The notes: generated by a model not told the origin, from the sequence alone. 64,000 bases of DNA from Rhizobium mayense (GCF_030272705.1 NZ_JARFYM010000002.1:124001-188000); one strand, 5' to 3'. Counted from the first letter of the stretch, positions 45,720 through 54,732 are shown. Program-made: numbers and translations.

Positions 45720-47018
45720 ATGATATCGGAATGTCTCGAACTGCATCTCGACCCTCTTGGTGGTATTGCGGGAGATATGTTTGCCGCTGCCCTGCTCGAC
45801 CTGAGGCCCGACCTGGAGGCGGAGTTGAGGCGGGCGCTTGCGCTCTGCCCGCTGATGGAAGATGTGGAATTCGAATTTGCCGCTCACAATGATGATGTGC
45901 TGACCGGTCACCGCTTCCTCGTGCGTCGCGACGGCGACAGGCACCTCGCCGAAGGACGGCATCATCATCACCACGATCATCACCATTCACATGACCATGA
46001 TCACGACCATGATGAACATGGTCACGCGCACGGCAGCCACCACCACACCCATTGGAGCCTGATCCGCGAAGCCCTGATTGCGTCCAAGCTCGACCGCGAC
46101 ACCGTAAAGCATGCCATCGGCATCTTCTCGCGGCTCGCTGAGGCGGAGGGGAAAGTGCACGGCGTCGAGCCCGATGCCGTTAGCTTCCACGAGGTGGGCG
46201 CCTGGGATTCGATTGCCGACATCGTTGCTGCCGCATGGCTGATATCGCAATTTGATGCCGTCCGTTGGACAGTCGGCCCGCTGCCGCTCGGTGGCGGCCG
46301 CATACGCACAGACCATGGCCTGCTCCCCGTTCCGGCGCCGGCGACAGCCCGCCTGCTTGAGGGCTTTTCCACGATCGACGATGGCATCGGCGGCGAGCGC
46401 GTCACGCCAACCGGAGCCGCCATTCTCGCTTATCTCTGCGACCGGACATCGCCGCCGCCAAAGCCCCGAACCCTGACGGGCTCCGGTTACGGTTTCGGCA
46501 CGCGGCGGCTGCCGGGCATCAGCAATTGCCTGCGTGTCCTGGCTTTCAAAAGCGCTGAACCCGCCACCGGCCTGGAAAGCCAGATCGCCGTTCTGGAATG
46601 CGAAATCGACGATCAGACGGGTGAAGACTTGGCGCAGGCGGTCGAACGGCTGCGGAGTCAGAAAGGCGTTCTCGACATCATCCAGGCGCCGGTCTTCGGC
46701 AAAAAGGGCCGGATGATGACGCATTTGCGCGTTCTTGCCGAACCTGCGGCACGTGACGAAATCCTGGCAGGCATTTTCGACGAGACCACCACCATCGGTA
46801 TCCGTCATTCGCTTGTGCAACGCAGCACCCTGCCCCGGCAGGCGATGACGGCCGCAGCCGACGGCCGGACGCTGCGGCTGAAAGTCGTTGACCGCCCCTC
46901 GGGCCGCACTGCCAAGGTGGAAGCCGACGATCTCACCGATGTAGCCGGAAGTGCGGCCCGCAATGCGCTGCGCCATATGGCTGACACTGCCCTCCAGAAA
47001 GATCAAAAGGAAGACTGA
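45720..47018 (+). CDS. larC: Nickel-pincer cofactor cyclometallase LarC
   Basis: 432 residues. LHLDPLGGIAGDMFAAALLDL is the LarC start. Inserts nickel into the pincer nucleotide in a CTP-dependent step. A histidine/aspartate-rich stretch encoded at about 45958-46053 (HHHHHDHHH and following) probably stores or delivers nickel. Unlike the Lactobacillus gene, which needs a programmed frameshift to join LarC1 and LarC2, the frame here is continuous through FHEVGAWDSIADIVAAAW and ECEIDDQTGEDLAQA. ATG 45720 starts eight bases after larA; an earlier ATG at 45687 has GGAGGG five bases upstream but overlaps larA, whose conserved end may explain that sequence. Confidence 0.92.
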   Translation: MISECLELHLDPLGGIAGDMFAAALLDLRPDLEAELRRALALCPLMEDVEFEFAAHNDDVLTGHRFLVRRDGDRHLAEGRHHHHHDHHHSHDHDHDHDEHGHAHGSHHHTHWSLIREALIASKLDRDTVKHAIGIFSRLAEAEGKVHGVEPDAVSFHEVGAWDSIADIVAAAWLISQFDAVRWTVGPLPLGGGRIRTDHGLLPVPAPATARLLEGFSTIDDGIGGERVTPTGAAILAYLCDRTSPPPKPRTLTGSGYGFGTRRLPGISNCLRVLAFKSAEPATGLESQIAVLECEIDDQTGEDLAQAVERLRSQKGVLDIIQAPVFGKKGRMMTHLRVLAEPAARDEILAGIFDETTTIGIRHSLVQRSTLPRQAMTAAADGRTLRLKVVDRPSGRTAKVEADDLTDVAGSAARNALRHMADTALQKDQKED

Positions 47019-47815
47019 TGCGCGCTGCCCTCGAAGCCGTTCTCACCTCGCTCGGGCCTTCCGCCGTCGCCGTCAGCGGCGGAGTCGATTCCATGACGCT
47101 TGCCGTCTTTGCCAACCGGCTTCTCGGCAATGAGCACATCACCATGATGCATGCCGTCTCGCCGGCTGTGCCGCCAGAAGCGACCGAACGCGTCAAGGAC
47201 TGGGCCAAGCGTGAAGGTTGGACGCTGCGCATTCTCGATGCCGGCGAGTTCGGAGATAGCAACTATCTCAGCAACCCAGTCAATCGCTGCTTCTTCTGCA
47301 AGAGCAATCTCTATAGCGCGATTGCCAGCCTATCCGATCGGCAGATCCTCTCCGGCGCCAATACCGACGATCTCGGCGAATACCGCCCAGGCCTCGATGC
47401 CGCCCGTGATCACGGCGTACGTCATCCCTATCTCGAGGCGGGCATCGACAAGAAGACGGTTCGCGCGCTTGCCCGCGACTTCGGCCTCGGCGGCCTTGCC
47501 GAACTGCCGGCCTCTCCCTGCCTCTCTAGCCGTGTGGAGACAGCGATTGCAATCGATCCCGAGATGCTGAAGGCGATCCATGGCGTGGAACGTCTCGTCA
47601 ATGAGAGGCTGGCGCCGAAGACGGTCCGTTGTCGCATCCGTCGTAGCGGCCTGGTCATCGAAATGGATCCCACGAGCCTCGCAAACGCCGATGGCGAGCA
47701 ACGCGATACTCTATCGCGTTCCATCGCCGGTTTGCTGCCGGCTTCCCTTTCCGGCAAGCCTATCGGCTTCGAGCCATACCGCAACGGCAGCGCCTTCGTG
47801 GGAGTGAAATCGTGA
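47018..47815 (+). CDS. larE: Pyridinium-dinucleotide sulfur transferase LarE
   Basis: 265 residues. PP-loop motif AVSGGVDSMTLA at residues 18-29 activates the nicotinate dinucleotide by adenylation; the sulfur for both thioacids comes from a cysteine in sacrificial LarE, here Cys168 in LPASPCLSSRVE. Two more cysteines form CFFC (Cys91, Cys94), and such a three-cysteine set resembles the LarE subgroup proposed to use a 4Fe-4S cluster rather than self-sacrifice; this is inference. The start codon overlaps the larC stop as TGATG. Confidence 0.9.
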   Translation: MRAALEAVLTSLGPSAVAVSGGVDSMTLAVFANRLLGNEHITMMHAVSPAVPPEATERVKDWAKREGWTLRILDAGEFGDSNYLSNPVNRCFFCKSNLYSAIASLSDRQILSGANTDDLGEYRPGLDAARDHGVRHPYLEAGIDKKTVRALARDFGLGGLAELPASPCLSSRVETAIAIDPEMLKAIHGVERLVNERLAPKTVRCRIRRSGLVIEMDPTSLANADGEQRDTLSRSIAGLLPASLSGKPIGFEPYRNGSAFVGVKS

Positions 47816-48498
47816 CCAGCGAGGATGTCGTTTTCGATTTTGGCCGCGCCGGCCGTATCGGTCTTGACGAGTCGGTGTTCTGCGCCGGCAAGAGTGCCGG
47901 GCAGATCGCCGGCATCCTCGAAAGCGCGAGAGAGCGCGACGCCGGGCTCCTGCTGACGCGGTTGGACGCGGACAGACTGACGCAACTGCCTGCCGAATTG
48001 CGGGAAGCGATCGACTATTGCGCTCTGTCCCGCACCGGCTTCTTCGGCCCGCTCCGGCCGGTCGCGATGTCAGGCAAGATAGCGATCGTCGCAGCCGGCA
48101 CTTCGGATGCGCCCGTCGCCCGCGAAGCGGCGCGTACGCTGCGCCACGCAGGGATCGAAGCGACCATCGTTACCGATGTCGGTGTTGCCGGTCTCTGGCG
48201 GCTGATGGATCGGATCGAAGACATCCGCCGCCATCCAATCGTGATCGCCGTTGCCGGCATGGATGCGGCATTGGCAAGTGTGCTTGGCGGCCTCGTCTCC
48301 AGTGCACTGATCGCCGTCCCGACATCGGTCGGCTACGGTGCGGCGGAGGGTGGCCGCACCGCGTTAAACGCCATGCTCGCAAGCTGCGCAGCCGGCATCA
48401 CGGTCTGTAACATCGATAATGGCTATGGCGCCGCCGCCGCCGCCATACGCATTCTGAACAGCTTCACCGCGCTGGCGGACGAATCCGTGCAGAGCTGA
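47812..48498 (+). CDS. larB: Pyridinium-3,5-biscarboxylic acid mononucleotide synthase LarB
   Basis: 228 residues from a GTG overlapping the larE stop as GTGA. AIR-carboxylase-like fold: AIVAAGTSDAPVAREAARTL, VTDVGVAGLWRLM, VIAVAGMDAALASVLGGLV and VPTSVGYGAAEGGRTALNAML. Carboxylates and hydrolyses nicotinate adenine dinucleotide, the first step of pincer synthesis, so it links to the NAD genes at 20-25 kb only by substrate. It completes the operon larA-larC-larE-larB and ends convergently, five bases from the phosphodiesterase gene. Confidence 0.92.
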   Translation: MTSEDVVFDFGRAGRIGLDESVFCAGKSAGQIAGILESARERDAGLLLTRLDADRLTQLPAELREAIDYCALSRTGFFGPLRPVAMSGKIAIVAAGTSDAPVAREAARTLRHAGIEATIVTDVGVAGLWRLMDRIEDIRRHPIVIAVAGMDAALASVLGGLVSSALIAVPTSVGYGAAEGGRTALNAMLASCAAGITVCNIDNGYGAAAAAIRILNSFTALADESVQS

Positions 48499-48503
48499 CA
48501 GTC

Positions 48504-49316
48504 TTAGCTCTCGAGTTCTGCGGCGCTTCTGCCCAGCATGCAAAGAAAGTCGACATCGTCGCCGATCAAGGCGTCGATAAGCCCATCCTTGATGCAGCGA
48601 CGGATCAGCGGCAGCCGGTCACGGCCACTTTGCCAGAACACAGCAAGCTTTTCAGGAAGGGGTAGGCTCAGACGTACCGCGATCCCAGCTTCCTGGAGAG
48701 CCTCCGCGTCGGCGCGGTAGAAATAATTGAGCTCAAGCGAAACGCCGTCGATGCCGCAGGTGCGCATTGAATTGACGAGATCCAATGGGCGATGATGGAT
48801 AATGGCTTCCGTTTGCAAGCGCGGTTCGATTTCCTTCACTCGGCGCAGATCAAGATGATCGAAGGAGGAAATAGCAACATGGCCGAACGCATCCATTTCA
48901 CGTAGCGTGGCGATCATGACATCGGCAAGGCGATCGGCGCGCTCCCGCTCCTTCATCTCGATAGCAAGGCGCGTGTCGGTCTGCTTGGCCCAGGCGACCA
49001 CCTCGGCAAGTGTCGGTGCACGTGTACCGGCAAAGCGGGGATCGAATTTCGCACCCACGTCCAGGGCCAGAATATGATCGAGATCATGATCACCAACGAA
49101 ACCCCAGCCATTTGTCGTCCGGTCCAAAGTGCGATCGTGCATGACGACGATCTTTTCGTCGCGGGTCAGCATCAGATCGATCTCGCATTCATTGGCACCG
49201 GCATCCACGCCCTTCTGATAGGCAAGGATCGTGTTCTCGGGAAAGTGCCGGCTGAAGCCGCGATGGGCGGCAATGCGGAGCGATCCTTGACGGGCGGCGT
49301 GAAGAGGCAAAGGCAC
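48504..49316 (-). CDS. Glycerophosphodiester phosphodiesterase (GDPD/UgpQ-like)
   Basis: 270 residues from a GTG at 49316 with AAGGAG upstream. GDPD-family catalytic set: His18-Arg19 (AAHRGFSR), Glu45 and Asp47 (NECEIDLML), and His60 (VVMHDRTLDRTT). Hydrolyses glycerophosphodiesters or sugar phosphodiesters with a divalent metal; no signal peptide, so cytosolic. It is the last gene of the LacI-linked ABC operon, 38 bases after the DppC-type gene, as AccF follows the importer genes in agrocinopine operons. Confidence 0.9.
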   Translation of the reverse strand: MPLPLHAARQGSLRIAAHRGFSRHFPENTILAYQKGVDAGANECEIDLMLTRDEKIVVMHDRTLDRTTNGWGFVGDHDLDHILALDVGAKFDPRFAGTRAPTLAEVVAWAKQTDTRLAIEMKERERADRLADVMIATLREMDAFGHVAISSFDHLDLRRVKEIEPRLQTEAIIHHRPLDLVNSMRTCGIDGVSLELNYFYRADAEALQEAGIAVRLSLPLPEKLAVFWQSGRDRLPLIRRCIKDGLIDALIGDDVDFLCMLGRSAAELES

Positions 49317-49354
49317 GGGAAATCTCCTTAGGTTATGGGAAGGCTTTTTGAAAC

Positions 49355-50248
49355 TCAGTGCAGCGTCGGATCGAAGGCGTCCCGCAGGTAGTCGCCGATG
49401 AGGCTAATCGAAAGAGACAGCAGGAAGATCGCGATCCCCGGCAAAGTCGATATCCACCATTCGGTCATCACGTAGTCGCGACCGGCGCCGACCATGCTGC
49501 CTAGGCTGACCATGGGCGGCTGGATACCGAGGCCGAGGAAGCTCAGCGCAGATTCCTGCATCAGAATGTCGGGCAGAACGACAGTCAAATTGACGAAAAC
49601 CACCGAGAGGATGTTGGGCAGGACGTGCATGACGGCGATGCGTGCCGTGCTCGCGCCGTTGCGTTTCAGCGCCGCGACATAGCCTCGTTCCAGCTCCAGG
49701 CCAGTCATGGTGCGGACGAGCCGGGCATAGCGCTCCCATCCATAGAGGCCGAGCAGCGCCATGAAGAGCCAGAGATTGTCACCGAAGAAGGCGAGCACGG
49801 CGAGCGCGATGATGAGGAACGGCATCGAGGCCTGGAAATCCACTGCGACGCGGATCAGCATATCGGCAAGTCCGCGGCGAAACGCTGCGAGGAGGCCGAG
49901 CGTCGTGCCGAGCATCAAGCTGATTGCCGAGGCGCCGAGCGCGATCAGCAGGCTGGTGCGGACGCCATAAAAGACGCGGCTCAGAATATCGCGCCCGAGT
50001 TCGTCGGTGCCGAGAACATGCTTGATAGTACCTCCGAACAGGAAGGGCGGCGCCTTTCGAGCATGAAGATCAATCTGCGCAAAACCATAGGGCGCAAGCA
50101 CATTGGCAAAAATCGCGAGCACGATGAAGGTGACGAGAACGACCAGGCAAATCGCGGTCGTCGCGTCCAGCCGCACGCTGCGCGGCAATCTATCGGCTTT
50201 CGTTTCGGTCAGACCGTCAATGCCGGTCGCTGCATTCGCCATGGTCAT
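49355..50248 (-). CDS. ABC transporter permease, DppC/OppC type
   Basis: 297 residues. KHVLGTDELGRDILSRVFYGVRTSLLIA and ESALSFLGLGIQPPMVSLGSM mark a DppC-type permease, with six membrane segments. Eighteen bases after the DppB-type gene; the phosphodiesterase gene follows. The preceding Lys/Pro-rich loop is as in the family. Confidence 0.92.
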   Translation of the reverse strand: MTMANAATGIDGLTETKADRLPRSVRLDATTAICLVVLVTFIVLAIFANVLAPYGFAQIDLHARKAPPFLFGGTIKHVLGTDELGRDILSRVFYGVRTSLLIALGASAISLMLGTTLGLLAAFRRGLADMLIRVAVDFQASMPFLIIALAVLAFFGDNLWLFMALLGLYGWERYARLVRTMTGLELERGYVAALKRNGASTARIAVMHVLPNILSVVFVNLTVVLPDILMQESALSFLGLGIQPPMVSLGSMVGAGRDYVMTEWWISTLPGIAIFLLSLSISLIGDYLRDAFDPTLH

Positions 50249-50266
50249 CCCTTTCGAAAACGCGGA

Positions 50267-51193
50267 TCAGGCAGCCGTCCGATGCCGCAGGCGCGGATCG
50301 GCGAGAATATAGAGAAAGTCGATCAGCAGATTGGCGCTCACCATGGTGGCGGTAATGAGGATGACGATGGTCTGCACAATGTTGAGGTCGCGCTGTGCCA
50401 CGGACGAAACCAGAAAGCGGCCGACGCCCGGCCAGGCATAAACCGTTTCGACGATCGCCGCGCCGCCGATCATCCCGCCGACCAGGAAACCGAGCATGGT
50501 CAGGAGCGGCAGAGCCGCGTTGGGCATCACATGCTGCAGCAACACGGCCCGCTCGCCGATCCGCTTGGCGCGGGCTGCCAGAATGTATCGCTGTCCCAAT
50601 ACCTCCAGCACGCTGGAGCGCACGAAGCGGGCGATGATGCCGGCGTTGGCAAGGCCTATGACCAGAACCGGCATGACGAGATGCGCCGGCGTCGATCCGC
50701 CGCCGCTCGGCAACAGACGCAGCGACACGGCAAAGAGCTGGATCAGAAGAATAGCGATCAGGAAATTCGGCAGGGAATGCGTCAGGACCGCCAACCCCAT
50801 GACGAGGCGGTCGATCAGGCTGCCGCGGTTCTGCGCGGCCAGGATGCCGAGCGGTACGCCCGCGCCGAATGCCACCACCAGAGCAGCACCCATCAGTTCG
50901 AGCGTCGCCGGAACCTTGGAGAGCACCAGCACCAGCGCGTTCTGCCCATTCTGCAGCGATGTGCCGAAATCGCCACGCAGAAGATGGCCGAGATAGGAGA
51001 GATACTGAACGTAAAGCGGCTGATCGAGGCCCCATTGCTGACGCATGAGTGCCACCACCTCGGGCGGCGTCTCGATGGGCAGCAGCGAATGCAGGGGATC
51101 GCCGCTGACGCGCAGGATGATGAAGGTGAAAGTAATGGCGAGGAAAAGCGTGACAGCAGCCCTGAGGAGAGAGCGCATGACGGCCTGGAACAT
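50267..51193 (-). CDS. ABC transporter permease, DppB/OppB type
   Basis: 308 residues beginning FQAVMRSLLRAAVTLFLAIT, with six membrane segments and the periplasmic DppB loop DPLHSLLPIETPPEVV. The signature GGMIGGAAIVETVYAWPGVGRFLV is near the C-terminus. Thirteen bases after the DppF-type gene. A large open frame on the opposite strand is a coding shadow. Confidence 0.92.
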   Translation of the reverse strand: MFQAVMRSLLRAAVTLFLAITFTFIILRVSGDPLHSLLPIETPPEVVALMRQQWGLDQPLYVQYLSYLGHLLRGDFGTSLQNGQNALVLVLSKVPATLELMGAALVVAFGAGVPLGILAAQNRGSLIDRLVMGLAVLTHSLPNFLIAILLIQLFAVSLRLLPSGGGSTPAHLVMPVLVIGLANAGIIARFVRSSVLEVLGQRYILAARAKRIGERAVLLQHVMPNAALPLLTMLGFLVGGMIGGAAIVETVYAWPGVGRFLVSSVAQRDLNIVQTIVILITATMVSANLLIDFLYILADPRLRHRTAA

Positions 51194-51205
51194 GGCGGAT
51201 CTCCT

Positions 51206-52075
51206 TCAGAGCGTTTCGAGAATCGTGCTTGCCTGACGCAATTTCTGCCGCCTACCGCGCGGGACGGCGGACAGAAGTTTTGCGGTGTAGGGATGCTTTG
51301 GGTTTGAAAAGACCTCTTCCGTCGGACCAGTCTCGACGATCTGTCCCGCCTCCATGATCGCCACCCGATGCGAGACATGTCGGACGACCCGGACGTCATG
51401 GCTGATAAACAGCAATGACAGGCCGCGGGTACGCTGAAGTTCAAGCAGGAGATTGAGAACCTGGGCCTGCACCGACACATCGAGCGCTGAGACCGGCTCA
51501 TCGCAGAGCAGAATTTGCGGTTCGACGACCAAGGCTCGGGCAATAGCGACGCGCTGGCGTTGGCCGCCGGAAAGCTGGTGAGGAAATTTTTGCAAGGCCG
51601 AAACCGGAAGGCTGACGGCCTTGAAGGTCTCGGCAGTGCGCTCGCGGCGGCTTGCGGCGTCGCCAATCGCATGGATCGCCAGCGTCTCCAGCATCTGATG
51701 CCCAACGGTGCGGCGCGGATCGAGCGCACCCAAGGTATCCTGCGAAATCACCTGCAGATGTTTTGCCAGCCCGCGCCGGTTCGGCTTCATAAGGTTGCCG
51801 AAGGACTGGCCGAAGAGTTCGATGTCCCCGGAAGCCGGAACCCGGTCGCCGCAGAGAAGCGAGGCAAGCGTGGACTTGCCGCAGCCCGATTCTCCGACCA
51901 GGCCCAGCGTCTCGCCTGACTTCAGCTCAAGGTTGACATCCCTGATCGCATGGAAGCCTTTGGTTCGCCGTGGCCATATCGTAAAGCCGGGCGAATAGGA
52001 AAATTGCAGGTTACGGGCAGCGAGAGCGGTATGCGTTCCACTCCCATTCAGCGGTGATCTTTCCTCAGATATCAT
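51206..52075 (-). CDS. ABC transporter ATP-binding protein, DppF/OppF type
   Basis: 289 residues. Walker A GESGCGKST, signature LSGGQRQRVAIARAL, Walker B ILLCDEPVSALDVS, and the Q-loop QVISQDTLGALDPRRTV typical of OppF. It is shorter at the C-terminus than usual (about 289 versus 320-330) and lacks the Cys-rich tail. The start overlaps dppD by 11 bases. Confidence 0.92.
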   Translation of the reverse strand: MISEERSPLNGSGTHTALAARNLQFSYSPGFTIWPRRTKGFHAIRDVNLELKSGETLGLVGESGCGKSTLASLLCGDRVPASGDIELFGQSFGNLMKPNRRGLAKHLQVISQDTLGALDPRRTVGHQMLETLAIHAIGDAASRRERTAETFKAVSLPVSALQKFPHQLSGGQRQRVAIARALVVEPQILLCDEPVSALDVSVQAQVLNLLLELQRTRGLSLLFISHDVRVVRHVSHRVAIMEAGQIVETGPTEEVFSNPKHPYTAKLLSAVPRGRRQKLRQASTILETL

Positions 52076-53033
52076 GGACGCTCCATGGATTGAAGCAGGC
52101 GAGCGAGGCCGCGCCCGCGATCAAAGGCGGAACCGTCGTCGCGCACTGCGTTTCGGCGCGCGGACAGCGCGGCGCGAAGGCGCAAGCGGAAGGTGCTGCA
52201 TCATGCAGTTTTAGCTCGCCCGGAATATCCGCCAGCTTTTCCAGCGGAGTTCCGTGTCCGGGCATCGCTTCCAGCAACAGCCGCGTATAGGGATGACGGG
52301 GGCTGTCGTAGATGTCTTCGGTGCCGTTGATCTCGACCAGCGATCCGGCATACATCACCGCGATGCGATCGCAGACCTCGGAGACGAGATCGAGATCATG
52401 GCTGATGAAGATCATGGGGATGCCGCGTTCGCGCACCGCCTTGACCAGCAGCGCCACCACTTGCGCCTGCACTGTGACGTCGAGCGCCGTGGTCGGCTCG
52501 TCGGCGATGATCAGCCGTGGCTGCATGGCCAGAGCGGTCGCGATCATCACACGCTGACACATGCCGCCGGAAAACTGCGCCGGATAGGCATTGTAGCGTG
52601 TCTCGGCCTGCGGGATGGCGACCTCCGCAAGGAGCCGCAGCGCCTCGGCCTTCGCTTCCGCCGCGGACATGCCGGCGCTCATTGCGGCCTCGGCGATCTG
52701 CGAACCTATGGTGCGCACCGGATCGAGGCAGGAGACCGGCTCCTGGAAGATCAGGCCTATGGAGGGGAGTTTCGAGCGCGCCATCCCGCCGAGCTCGCCG
52801 ACATCGTACATGGCGTCTTCGAATGAGATGGCCCCCGTCGCACTCGCCGTTGGCCCTAGCAGGCCGGCAAGTGCAAGACAGGTCACGCTCTTGCCCGAGC
52901 CGCTTTCCCCGACGATGCCGAGGATTTCACCCTCGGCAAGGTCAAAGGAGACATTGTTGACCGGATAGGACCGGCCAGCCCTTGTCCGAAAGGTCACGCT
53001 CAGATTGTCGACCGAGACGATGGGAGTGGCCAT
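52065..53033 (-). CDS. ABC transporter ATP-binding protein, DppD/OppD type
   Basis: 322 residues from the ATG at 53033; the open frame to 53129 extends into the preceding gene. Walker A GESGSGKSV, Q-loop IGLIFQEPVSCLDPVRTI, signature FSGGMCQRVMIATAL, Walker B LIIADEPTTALDVT, and the C-terminal CAFAPRCPRAETQC. Partner of the DppF-type ATPase. Confidence 0.93.
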   Translation of the reverse strand: MATPIVSVDNLSVTFRTRAGRSYPVNNVSFDLAEGEILGIVGESGSGKSVTCLALAGLLGPTASATGAISFEDAMYDVGELGGMARSKLPSIGLIFQEPVSCLDPVRTIGSQIAEAAMSAGMSAAEAKAEALRLLAEVAIPQAETRYNAYPAQFSGGMCQRVMIATALAMQPRLIIADEPTTALDVTVQAQVVALLVKAVRERGIPMIFISHDLDLVSEVCDRIAVMYAGSLVEINGTEDIYDSPRHPYTRLLLEAMPGHGTPLEKLADIPGELKLHDAAPSACAFAPRCPRAETQCATTVPPLIAGAASLACFNPWSVHDI

Positions 53034-53043
53034 CGCGGACGGC

Positions 53044-54651
53044 TCAGCTCTTCTGCTCTTCAAAGGATAGGCTGCCGGCGCCGAGATCCATCTGGAAGGC
53101 CGGCAACGGCTGCCACTTGATACCGTCACGGATGCCGTAGAAGACGGCGTTCTGATGCAGAACCGTCTCGCCCGGGTCGTTCCATTCGATCAGTTGCAGC
53201 ATGTCGCGGAATATCTTGGCGCGTTCGGCCGGATCGACGGCTTTTTCCATCTTGGCGCCGAGAGCGTCGAAATCCGCATTCTGCCAGATCTTGAACGAGC
53301 TCAAAGAACCGGCCGAGCCAAACTGCGTGTAGAAGGAAATATAGGGATCCGGGATTTGCGCGGTGCTCGACCAGTTGCCGGTCGCGCGGCCGGGCGCATT
53401 TTCAAACAGCTTGCCGCCTTCGACGAACTTCATCTTGGCATTGACGCCGATCGCCTGCCACATCGCGACCACGGCCTGTGTGACCGGATTTTCCGCCGTG
53501 TAGTAATTGTTCTGCGAGCGAACTTCGATTTCCTCGCCGTTGTAGCCGGCGTCCTTGAGGAGCTTCGCGGCCTGGTCCGGATCATATTTATAAGCCGGAT
53601 AGTCCTTGAGATAGACAGGGCCATAGAGCTCGAACTGCAGGCCGTTCGGCACCCGGGTGCGGCCGTTCCAGATCGAGTCGACGATGGCTTGCCGGTCGAT
53701 GGCAAGGATGAGGGCCTGGCGGACGCGCGGATCCTTCAGCGCCGGGTTGGTCTTGTCGAAATAGAGGATGCGGTGGTTCGGAACCGGACCGCCGACGATC
53801 GAGTGACCAGGGCTGCCAGTGACCGCTGAAAGCTGATCCGGCGGCAGGTCGGTGGCGATGTCATAATCGCCGGCGAGAAGGCCAGCGATGCGCGAGGAGA
53901 CTTCCGGCACGATGCGCAGGGTCACGCGCTTGGCGGCCGGCTTGCCCCGGAAAGCCTGATCGTGGGAGACGAGAACCACGTTTTCGTTCGTGGCAAAGCT
54001 CTCGACCTTGTAGGGACCGGCGCCGATCGGCTTCTGGCGCCATGTCGTCCAGTTGCCACCGTTCTTCTGCCAGGCATCCTTGCTGATGACGACGGCGGCA
54101 TAGCATGCCAGGCGCTGCAGGAAGATCGGATCCTGGAACTTGGTGATGAAACGCACCGTCAGCGGATCGACCACTTCGACGTGATCGAGGCTGGTGAAGC
54201 TTGTGAGATAGACCGGGTAGCCGGGCGCATTCTTGTTGAGCAGGCGCTCGGGACCAAACGAGAAGGCGACGTCTTCCGCGGTCATCTCCCGCCCGTCATG
54301 GAAAATCACGCCGGGACGCAGCTTCATTTCCAGAATGGTCGGCGAAACCCAGGTCCAGGAAGTCCCGAGATTGGGCTTTACGGAGAAATCGCCTCGCATG
54401 TCGATGGCGAGAACCGTTTCATGGATCGAGTAGTTGTTGCGGAAGGCAACATTGCTGGCCGCATCGACCGGCTCTTGCGAGGTCGGGTTCTGCTGAACGG
54501 CAATGCGAAGTTCGGGCCTGACGTCGCCTGCATCGTCCGCGGCCGCGGGGAGCGCCGGTACCAAGGCGGAGAGGCCGGCCGCGGCTCCCATGAGCAAGGT
54601 CGTGCGGCGGGTGACGGCCGTATAGAGGCCGGTGAACGCGTTTTCGGACAT
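53044..54651 (-). CDS. ABC transporter substrate-binding protein, family 5, Tat-exported
   Basis: 535 residues from the ATG at 54651 with AGGAGA eight bases upstream; the frame opens earlier at 54732 across the operator. A twin-arginine leader (TRRTTLLMGAAAGLSALV) ends at PAAA. Motifs: LRIAVQQNPTSQEPVDAASN, MKLRPGVIFHDGREMTAEDVAFSF in outline, DPRVRQALILAIDRQAIVDSIW. It heads a LacI-controlled operon with a phosphodiesterase gene, so the ligand may be a sugar or sugar phosphodiester like agrocinopine rather than a peptide. Confidence 0.9.
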   Translation of the reverse strand: MSENAFTGLYTAVTRRTTLLMGAAAGLSALVPALPAAADDAGDVRPELRIAVQQNPTSQEPVDAASNVAFRNNYSIHETVLAIDMRGDFSVKPNLGTSWTWVSPTILEMKLRPGVIFHDGREMTAEDVAFSFGPERLLNKNAPGYPVYLTSFTSLDHVEVVDPLTVRFITKFQDPIFLQRLACYAAVVISKDAWQKNGGNWTTWRQKPIGAGPYKVESFATNENVVLVSHDQAFRGKPAAKRVTLRIVPEVSSRIAGLLAGDYDIATDLPPDQLSAVTGSPGHSIVGGPVPNHRILYFDKTNPALKDPRVRQALILAIDRQAIVDSIWNGRTRVPNGLQFELYGPVYLKDYPAYKYDPDQAAKLLKDAGYNGEEIEVRSQNNYYTAENPVTQAVVAMWQAIGVNAKMKFVEGGKLFENAPGRATGNWSSTAQIPDPYISFYTQFGSAGSLSSFKIWQNADFDALGAKMEKAVDPAERAKIFRDMLQLIEWNDPGETVLHQNAVFYGIRDGIKWQPLPAFQMDLGAGSLSFEEQKS

Positions 54652-54672
54652 CAGCAGACTCTCCTGTTGGTG

Positions 54673-54692
54673 TTGCTCAAACGTTTGCGCAA
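54673..54692. promoter_or_regulatory. LacI-type operator before the family-5 importer operon
   Basis: TTGCTCAAACGTTTGCGCAA is a 20-base palindrome with one mismatch and a central CG, the classic form of LacI/GalR-family operators. It lies 21 bases before the binding-protein start codon and directly follows the LacI-family gene (54733-55785) on the same strand, so repression of the importer operon by that regulator is likely. Confidence 0.8.
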
Positions 54693-54732
54693 CAGAAAAA
54701 GCACGACCTGCGGTGAAAATTGCTTTTTTCAA

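Noticed and set aside
45958..46053. Repeated CAT/CAC/GAT run as a possible tandem DNA repeat
   Set aside because: It encodes the His/Asp-rich metal loop of LarC, in frame and expected for the family.
45660..47018. Programmed frameshift in larC, as in Lactobacillus
   Set aside because: The frame is continuous from the LHLDPLGGIAGDMF start through the C-terminal domain; no break needs joining.
49625..51307. A 560-codon plus-strand open frame opposite the DppB/DppC genes
   Set aside because: It lies fully antisense to two well-supported permease genes, is rich in Arg, His, Gln and Glu from GC-biased codon positions, and has no recognisable domain. It is a coding shadow.
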